Positions 60,801-64,000 of a stretch of 64,000 nucleotides of DNA are shown here, piece by piece. The DNA lies in the NCBI GenBank assembly GCA_048013815.1, contig CM106586.1:14074001-14138000 (forward strand). The letters are read 5' to 3'. Under the pieces are notes generated by a model, which saw nothing but the letters and a program-made list of their open reading frames with translations, was not told where the DNA came from and did not search any database. The stretch's first letter is position 1, and each line of letters starts with the position of its first letter. The stretch is from Setoptus koraiensis (Eukaryota > Arthropoda). Made by a program: the position numbers and the translations under genes.

Positions 60801-62015
60801 ATAGACGAAATTGTGGGTGCGCATCAGGGGCGCGGAAAGCACAGTATCATCAGTGGCACAAGTGGTTACAATTCGGAACAGGGAAACTTCTACAGGGACA
60901 GCGCATTCTCTGACAGTGGCTCCGTGATGGGAGCGGACAACGCCAGCGTCATAACCAGCGCCACCGATCACACGGACACCACAAATCAATCCGGGTCGCA
61001 TACAAGCAACAGCGCCACCTGGGCCCCCCATGACACCCTGCCTAGCACGTCGCTGCGAGAGGCCCTGCGCCGCTATCTGGACATCAGCAGCGCGCCCAGT
61101 GCGCCATTTCTGGCCATACTGAGCCAGTTTGCGGGCAGCGCCAAAGACAAGAAGAAACTGCTGAAATTGGCCTCGCAATCGCACCTATACGAACAATGGA
61201 AACTCAACAACTGTCCGAACCTGTTGCACGTGCTCGACGAGTTCAAATCGATCAAATTCAAGGCGACACTGCTCACACAATTGCCCCTCATTCAGGCCAG
61301 ATTTTACTCGATTTCTAGCTCGCCAGCACGTGCCAGCACGAGCGGCCATGACAAGCATGAAATAACGCTCACGGTGGGCCTAGTTCAATACAGCACCAAC
61401 TCGGGTCACTCACGACAGGGCCTGTGCTCCAACTATCTCAACGAGCTGCCATTGGGCGAAACGGTGTACGGTTACGTCAGATCGGCCTCGTCGTTCCATT
61501 TGCCCGCCGGCGCGGCACAACCAACAATCACAGCAACTGTGCCCCCCTTGATACTGGTGGCCGCCGGAACCGGATTGGCGCCCTTCAGGTCGTTTTGGGA
61601 ACACAAATCACGGCTGACTGATGGGTCAAATCACATTGGCGATTTGCATTTGTACTTTGGCTGTCGAAATGCACAATCTGTGCTGTATCAGGACGAAATC
61701 AACGCAATGCTCGACAGCAACATAATCAACAGCCTGCACTTGGCGTACAGCAGAAGTGGCTCTAGCGACCACAAGCAATATGTTCAGCATAAATTGGAGC
61801 ACAATAGAGCAACAATATGCAAACAAATACTAGAAATGGGGGCCCATGTATACGTGTGTGGCGACGTGGCCATGGCAGAGGCAGTCTACAAGACTCTCAA
61901 CAATTTATTATCCGGTGACAATCAGAAACACGCCGATCAGCTCGTGGCTTTGCGCGAACAAAACCGCTATCACGAGGACATATTTGGCGCAAAGCCAACG
62001 ATTGTGTCTGATTAG
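57900..62015 (+). CDS. NOS: Nitric oxide synthase, full length, intronless
   Basis: 1371 residues; converts L-arginine to citrulline and NO using NADPH, FAD, FMN, heme and BH4. The ATG follows an in-frame TGA at 57840-57842. Oxygenase domain: zinc CRIQNC (101-106), heme Cys231 in WRNTARCIGRIQW, substrate Glu417 in GWYMGTEIG, and a conserved VTIVDHHTASESF...CPADWVWIVPP...FHQEM block (471-520). Calmodulin-binding basic helix at about 578-604. Reductase: FMN FATETGKS (611-618) and STFGNGEPPENG (657-668), an acidic FMN-domain insert (about 681-742) where constitutive NOSs carry the autoinhibitory loop, FAD RFYSISSSP (1134-1142), NADPH AAGTGLAPFRSFW (1221-1233) and YVCGDVAMAEAVY, ending RYHEDIF. 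Oddities: no intron; about 55 extra residues after the zinc motif; a Ser/Thr-rich insert at about 961-1050; only nine residues after the terminal Phe1362. Confidence 0.97.
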   Translation: MREDFKNKLEPVRSASSSDTELDKEPSPDMELDKERWPDGRDDVVRSNEPDVADSGSATATVHSSKRARVGTNQPIKLKNYLTGDQFTDTLHMQASGGGQCRIQNCCTGALMNPESAFAGPVSQRSLVKADGAGGLKCPMWAGCVSADAGADADAVAAERDDVVRSNEQVLEQAIKFLDQYYQSIKKHGSRAHRARIDEVAEQIRLTSTYHLLKSELVYGAKLAWRNTARCIGRIQWNKLQVFDARLTTTAQEMFEAICTHIRYATNRGQLRSAITIFPRRVKSVKHDYRVWNTQLIGYAGYEVQDDDDDNNNNKKILGDPANVEFTQICERLGWRGARTRFDVLPLVLSASGGLPQLFELPDELVLRVQLRHPHYDWFNELQLEWYALPAVSNMMLDVGGLQFPAAPFNGWYMGTEIGTRDLCDAQRYNILSEVAALMQLNSQSNVSLWKDRALVEVNSAVLYSFQQANVTIVDHHTASESFMAHMRNEQKLRGGCPADWVWIVPPTGASTTEVFHQEMINYHLLPNYEAQAPAWRTFDWTGALAGASDAEPHDLQAGSMDLLALAGAYRRPGGTNLRKYRLRETALAVSFSCRLYKRIMARRTKCSIVFATETGKSERYAQKLSQLFGKTFNVQLQPMDEWCWRTPTQLLLVVASTFGNGEPPENGEAFARSLKALVRSKAAQPAPITSTATTAHPDPRELDERRDDAKSEDAMSEDAADSVIGDDDDDADADYDGDKQPELTALENTRYSVFALGSTAYPNFCAFGRGVDAWLEQAGASKMLACECGDEMSGQENKFDQWARRVYKSACDTFEVACDTGDWLHTTEERQWSPADVKFIPLAGTAPASVHSRPDREAARLRDLINLTNNKRIGTFTLTNRVECSQDQRTISVQLACSGGDKTHLYEPGDHVAVYPVNSRPLVEAILDRMRRDDKQMDPDQVFKILVRRNEAGPVEAGKLSSGRSVIDEIVGAHQGRGKHSIISGTSGYNSEQGNFYRDSAFSDSGSVMGADNASVITSATDHTDTTNQSGSHTSNSATWAPHDTLPSTSLREALRRYLDISSAPSAPFLAILSQFAGSAKDKKKLLKLASQSHLYEQWKLNNCPNLLHVLDEFKSIKFKATLLTQLPLIQARFYSISSSPARASTSGHDKHEITLTVGLVQYSTNSGHSRQGLCSNYLNELPLGETVYGYVRSASSFHLPAGAAQPTITATVPPLILVAAGTGLAPFRSFWEHKSRLTDGSNHIGDLHLYFGCRNAQSVLYQDEINAMLDSNIINSLHLAYSRSGSSDHKQYVQHKLEHNRATICKQILEMGAHVYVCGDVAMAEAVYKTLNNLLSGDNQKHADQLVALREQNRYHEDIFGAKPTIVSD
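57950..58404 (+). repeat. Short in-frame duplications within the NOS 5' coding region
   Basis: A 28-bp direct repeat (GGGACGACGTTGTTCGCAGC core) lies at 58020-58047 and 58377-58404, exactly 357 bases (119 codons) apart, so RDDVVRSNE occurs twice in the protein. Just upstream, ELDKEPSPDM is followed by ELDKERWPDG, a 30-bp tandem duplication at about 57960-58019. Confidence 0.9.
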
Positions 62016-62465
62016 CTGGTTAGCTGATGCCCAGAGCGGTCAGTGCTCTAACTGACCGCTCCCAGTTCGAATCATTGTGCCGTATAATTGTTCGATATAA
62101 TCAACATATCATTTCACGAGACCATCCAAGATGGTGAACATTGTAAACATAACGTGCAAACATAAATACATGTAATTAGCGATAATCAGCGAGCCTATTC
62201 GTGACTTTGTGAGACTACATTTTCTCTCTCTCTCTCTCTCTCTCTCTCCCGTGTGGAATCTAGTGACACGACCACTAGTGAAATCAACTTGCAAACAAGC
62301 ATTTGATATCCGCTGAAAGAGGATCGCTCGATTTGCAATAGGCAAATCTGATGTTCGACCCGTTGGCGACGCATCGCTGTAGCTTGATCCAAGTTGAACA
62401 CTTTACTTCACAAACCGACAAACCATCTATCGTTGTTATTGTGTGTGTGGTCTTCCGGCGACCGG
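62016..62465 (+). other. NOS 3' region and spacer
   Basis: Contains the hairpin at 62034-62061, a (TC)n tract at 62222-62248 and no canonical AATAAA; AATACA at about 62165 is the nearest variant. A GTTCGAATC word at 62072-62080 resembles a Pol III B box, but no tRNA cloverleaf forms. The last part is probably the leader of the next gene. Confidence 0.5.
62034..62061 (+). terminator. Perfect 11-bp hairpin just after the NOS stop codon
   Basis: GAGCGGTCAGT (62034-62044), loop GCTCTA, then the exact complement (62051-62061), starting 19 bases after TAG. It would form in the NOS mRNA 3' UTR. It does not match the histone stem-loop consensus. Its role, in stability, localisation or 3'-end formation, is unknown. 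Confidence 0.6.
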
Positions 62466-62564
62466 GTGAGTAGATTTTTTGTCCGATATTCCGACAAAGA
62501 TCGGGATCATCTCTGCCCAGTGGTTTGCACTCAACTGTTTTTTGTGCTTGTGGTTTCCCCCTAG
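62466..62564 (+). other. Predicted leader intron of the small membrane-protein gene
   Basis: GTGAGT at 62466-62471 and TTTCCCCCTAG ending at 62564 form a strong donor/acceptor pair 99 bases apart. The downstream exon contains the ATG at 62665. Confidence 0.4.
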
Positions 62565-62664
62565 GTCTTCGTTGTTATACTTGCACCAGCTTTTGATACC
62601 GGTTGGCCAGTGGTACCACGATCTCAAGATATTAGCAAGGCGCATTGGCCACCGGGCAAACATA

Positions 62665-63006
62665 ATGACAGGACCCATCAAATGCGACGTGAATCAAAAT
62701 GATCGTTCGTCGAACGACGGCACCATTTTAGCTAAAGACGAAATATTGATTGTTCACGGACAAGTCAGCTATATGCAAAAAGTTGCACTCATTATACTAG
62801 GCAGCATTCTGATTCTAGTTGTCTTGTCATCTGTGATACATGCAATTGTCATGTTTATTAGCCACGAACAAGCTACATACAACTTCGAAAATACGGCTGG
62901 TAGTAACGCTACCAGCAAGATGATTATTGTTGACGCCGGCAACTCAAGTGTTCATCTCAGAAGTGTCATGTCAGCTTCCTCCAGTCACTGGAGGAAACTG
63001 ACATGA
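62665..63006 (+). CDS. Small predicted single-pass membrane protein
   Basis: 113 residues from the first ATG after the predicted acceptor at 62564. Residues 1-39 are polar and carry one Cys. Residues about 40-64 (VALIILGSILILVVLSSVIH core) form a clear hydrophobic membrane segment. The C-terminal ~48 residues contain two N-glycosylation sequons (NAT at 81-83, NSS at 93-95). With no cleavable signal, a type II orientation with the C-terminus outside is the natural guess. The last 14 codons lie in a 51-bp palindrome, and the stop is inside its right arm. I recognise no family, and a short ORF like this could be spurious. The TM helix, sequons and splice pair argue mildly for a real gene. A longer product is possible because the frame is open upstream within the exon. 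Confidence 0.4.
   Translation: MTGPIKCDVNQNDRSSNDGTILAKDEILIVHGQVSYMQKVALIILGSILILVVLSSVIHAIVMFISHEQATYNFENTAGSNATSKMIIVDAGNSSVHLRSVMSASSSHWRKLT
62896..62916. repeat. 8-bp hairpin inside the small ORF
   Basis: GCTGGTAG at 62896-62903 and its complement at 62909-62916, with a 5-nt loop. It encodes GSNATS of the ectodomain, including a sequon. A perfect odd palindrome (TCGTTCG-T-CGAACGA) lies at 62703-62717 in the same ORF. Confidence 0.8.
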
Positions 63007-63011
63007 CACTT
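62961..63011. repeat. 51-bp palindrome (25-bp arms, one mismatch, 1-nt centre)
   Basis: Left arm 62961-62985, central C at 62986, right arm 62987-63011; the single mismatch is at 62975/62997. Both the plus-strand ORF and an opposing minus-strand frame read through it in mirror frames, so each ends in SVMS-x-SSS-x-WRKLT and a stop. Confidence 0.95.
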
Positions 63012-63208
63012 GATGCTCCGATAGAGTAATGGCCATCGCTACTACCGCTAACAAGACGTGCATTACCGGTCGGACCCGCCCCGTGGTTCCGACCGGTAAG
63101 GTTGGTTGCTGTGGTTGTCGCTGCTGCTGTCGATGACGCTGGCGTGCATTGCGCGTCTGGTTCTGCTGCTGGTTTTGCTACTGGTTTTGCTGCTGCTGGT
63201 TGTCTCAT
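62966..63208 (-). CDS. Opposing hypothetical ORF ending in the same peptide
   Basis: 80 codons from the only in-frame ATG (63208). The frame stays open upstream to at least 63304 without ATG, so it could instead be a terminal exon. It is Ala/Pro/Thr-rich (KPVAKPAAEPDAQCTPASSTAAATTT), then GRNHGAGPTGNARLVSGSSDG, and ends SVMSVSSSDWRKLT. I recognise no family. The shared ending with the plus-strand ORF is a direct consequence of the palindrome, so it is not independent evidence of coding. Confidence 0.15.
   Translation of the reverse strand: MRQPAAAKPVAKPAAEPDAQCTPASSTAAATTTATNLTGRNHGAGPTGNARLVSGSSDGHYSIGASSVMSVSSSDWRKLT
63063..63099. repeat. Hairpin, 12-bp perfect stem
   Basis: TTACCGGTCGGA (63063-63074) and its complement (63088-63099) across a C-rich 13-nt loop, about 50 bases from the 51-bp palindrome. 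Confidence 0.9.
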
Positions 63209-63503
63209 AGAGAGATTGCGACGGTCTGGGCATAGTAGCCACCCACGCCTCTCATGAGGCAGCAGCAAGAGCCACAGGAACAGCGACCACAGCAGAAACA
63301 ACAACAGAGACTTCTATGGAGATAGGAGATATCCCGGAGCAGCAGCAGCAGCAATAGCATCACCACAATTGCTACTATTACTATTATCACTATTACTATT
63401 ATCACTATTGCTATTATCACCATTACTATTATTATTGTTATTACTATTAGCATCACTATTAATAAAAAAACATTTAACGAGCTTGCCCGGCCCATCTTCG
63501 TTA
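63209..63503. other. Spacer with simple repeats
   Basis: GCAGCAGCA near 63340-63355 and an ATT/ACT/ATC trinucleotide array at about 63366-63460. I see no supported gene. Confidence 0.6.
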
Positions 63504-63848
63504 TTAGAGTGATCTAGACACAAAGAAAACATCATCAATTATTGCAGAAATCTGGAATTTCCCGGGGAAATGAAAAGAGTTTTCTTGCTCCCCAGAAACA
63601 GCCGAGTTCAACCAGCTACATGGCATGTGGATCGGCGCGTCATGGTTGGGAAGGTTTCCCTGTAAGAGAACATGATAAATAGGCCATGCTTGATTCCAGT
63701 TTCCAATAGTGGGGGCTCCAAGTACTGAATTAATTAAATTCTTCACAGCAAATTTTTCTATCTCAGTGCAGACAAGGAGTCTGCTATAAGTTTCTACCAT
63801 TGCAGGTGAGAGGTGAAGTTTTTGGTTTCCTTGACCTCCTTGAGCCAT
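63504..63848 (-). CDS. Mediator subunit 23-like fragment (partial, boundaries uncertain)
   Basis: Residues 1-63 from ATG at 63848 include SPAMVETYSRLLV, then EIE and NQAWPIYHVLL. This pattern matches the MED23 segment of animals as I recall it (PALVETYSRLLVYMEIE...SHAWGILHTLLE). After LLQ (63660) the similarity stops, and 52 more codons of unrelated sequence run to a stop. MED23 is a ~1300-residue subunit of the Mediator coactivator linking transcription factors to RNA polymerase II, so at most one exon is here. The ATG is probably internal, because the frame may continue into the gap. From 63661 to 63868 there is not one CpG, unlike the rest of the window. It could be a genuine exon of a neighbouring gene or a misjoined foreign fragment. 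Confidence 0.4.
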   Translation of the reverse strand: MAQGGQGNQKLHLSPAMVETYSRLLVCTEIEKFAVKNLINSVLGAPTIGNWNQAWPIYHVLLQGNLPNHDAPIHMPCSWLNSAVSGEQENSFHFPGKFQISAIIDDVFFVSRSL

Positions 63849-63868
63849 TTTTACTATCTGAGAAATTA

Positions 63869-64000
63869 NNNNNNNNNNNNNNNNNNNNNNNNNNNNNNNN
63901 NNNNNNNNNNNNNNNNNNNNNNNNNNNNNNNNNNNNNNNNNNNNNNNNNNNNNNNNNNNNNNNNNNNNNNNNNNNNNNNNNNNNNNNNNNNNNNNNNNNN
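63869..64000. other. Assembly gap
   Basis: 132 undetermined bases (N). The preceding sequence may belong to a different scaffold piece joined across this gap. Confidence 1.

Noticed and set aside
62016-62090. tRNA-like region with GTTCGAATC
   Set aside because: The T-stem does not pair and there is no matching acceptor stem; the perfect 11-bp hairpin is in the wrong place for an anticodon arm.
1-64000. CRISPR array, prophage, or retroviral/LTR/Polinton-like element
   Set aside because: The tandem repeats have no unique spacers, and no polymerase, integrase, capsid or long terminal repeats were recognised anywhere in the window.

Overview
The window reads as nuclear DNA of an arthropod, plausibly a chelicerate or mite. 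It contains a two-finger GATA factor and a full-length animal-type nitric oxide synthase (NOS). CAA/CAG-type low-complexity sequence, GC- and CpG-rich DNA, spliceosomal donor and acceptor sites, and TATA and AATAAA signals are also present. The species is inferred from general character only. I see no bacterial operons, CRISPR array, rRNA or convincing tRNA gene, and I recognised no retroviral, LTR or Polinton-like element.

Layout: 1-50.87 kb holds no coding sequence I can support. It is GC-rich DNA full of minisatellites, (TG)n tracts, GTT/CAA tracts, runs of GGCCGGCC and several long, almost perfect inverted repeats. The first coding exon of a minus-strand gene (50868-52700) ends at a consensus splice donor pointing into this region, so much or all of it may be one giant first coding intron. 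The region may also hold distal regulatory DNA and unrecognised small exons. That minus-strand gene encodes a Gln/Asn/Thr/Ser-rich nuclear-type protein with a short hydrophobic helix near its N-terminus, and a TATA box lies at about 53.47 kb.

The gene-bearing part is 50.8-63.9 kb. A plus-strand GATA factor (55301-56804) has two exons, with the single intron between the two zinc fingers and a His/Gln-rich tail. Less than 1 kb after its poly(A) signals begins the NOS gene (57900-62015, 1371 codons), which has all catalytic domains and no intron in 4.1 kb. Downstream is a small predicted single-pass membrane protein (62665-63006). Its last codons lie in a 51-bp palindrome, so an opposing minus-strand frame ends in nearly the same C-terminal peptide. 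The last ~210 bases before the terminal N gap (63869-64000) contain no CpG and encode a piece resembling Mediator subunit 23. This may be a real neighbour or a foreign or misjoined fragment.

How the genes might work together is inference. The GATA factor and the Gln-rich protein look like transcription regulators in a gene-poor, regulation-rich neighbourhood, and NOS is a Ca2+/calmodulin-type signalling enzyme. No operon-like link between them is evident.
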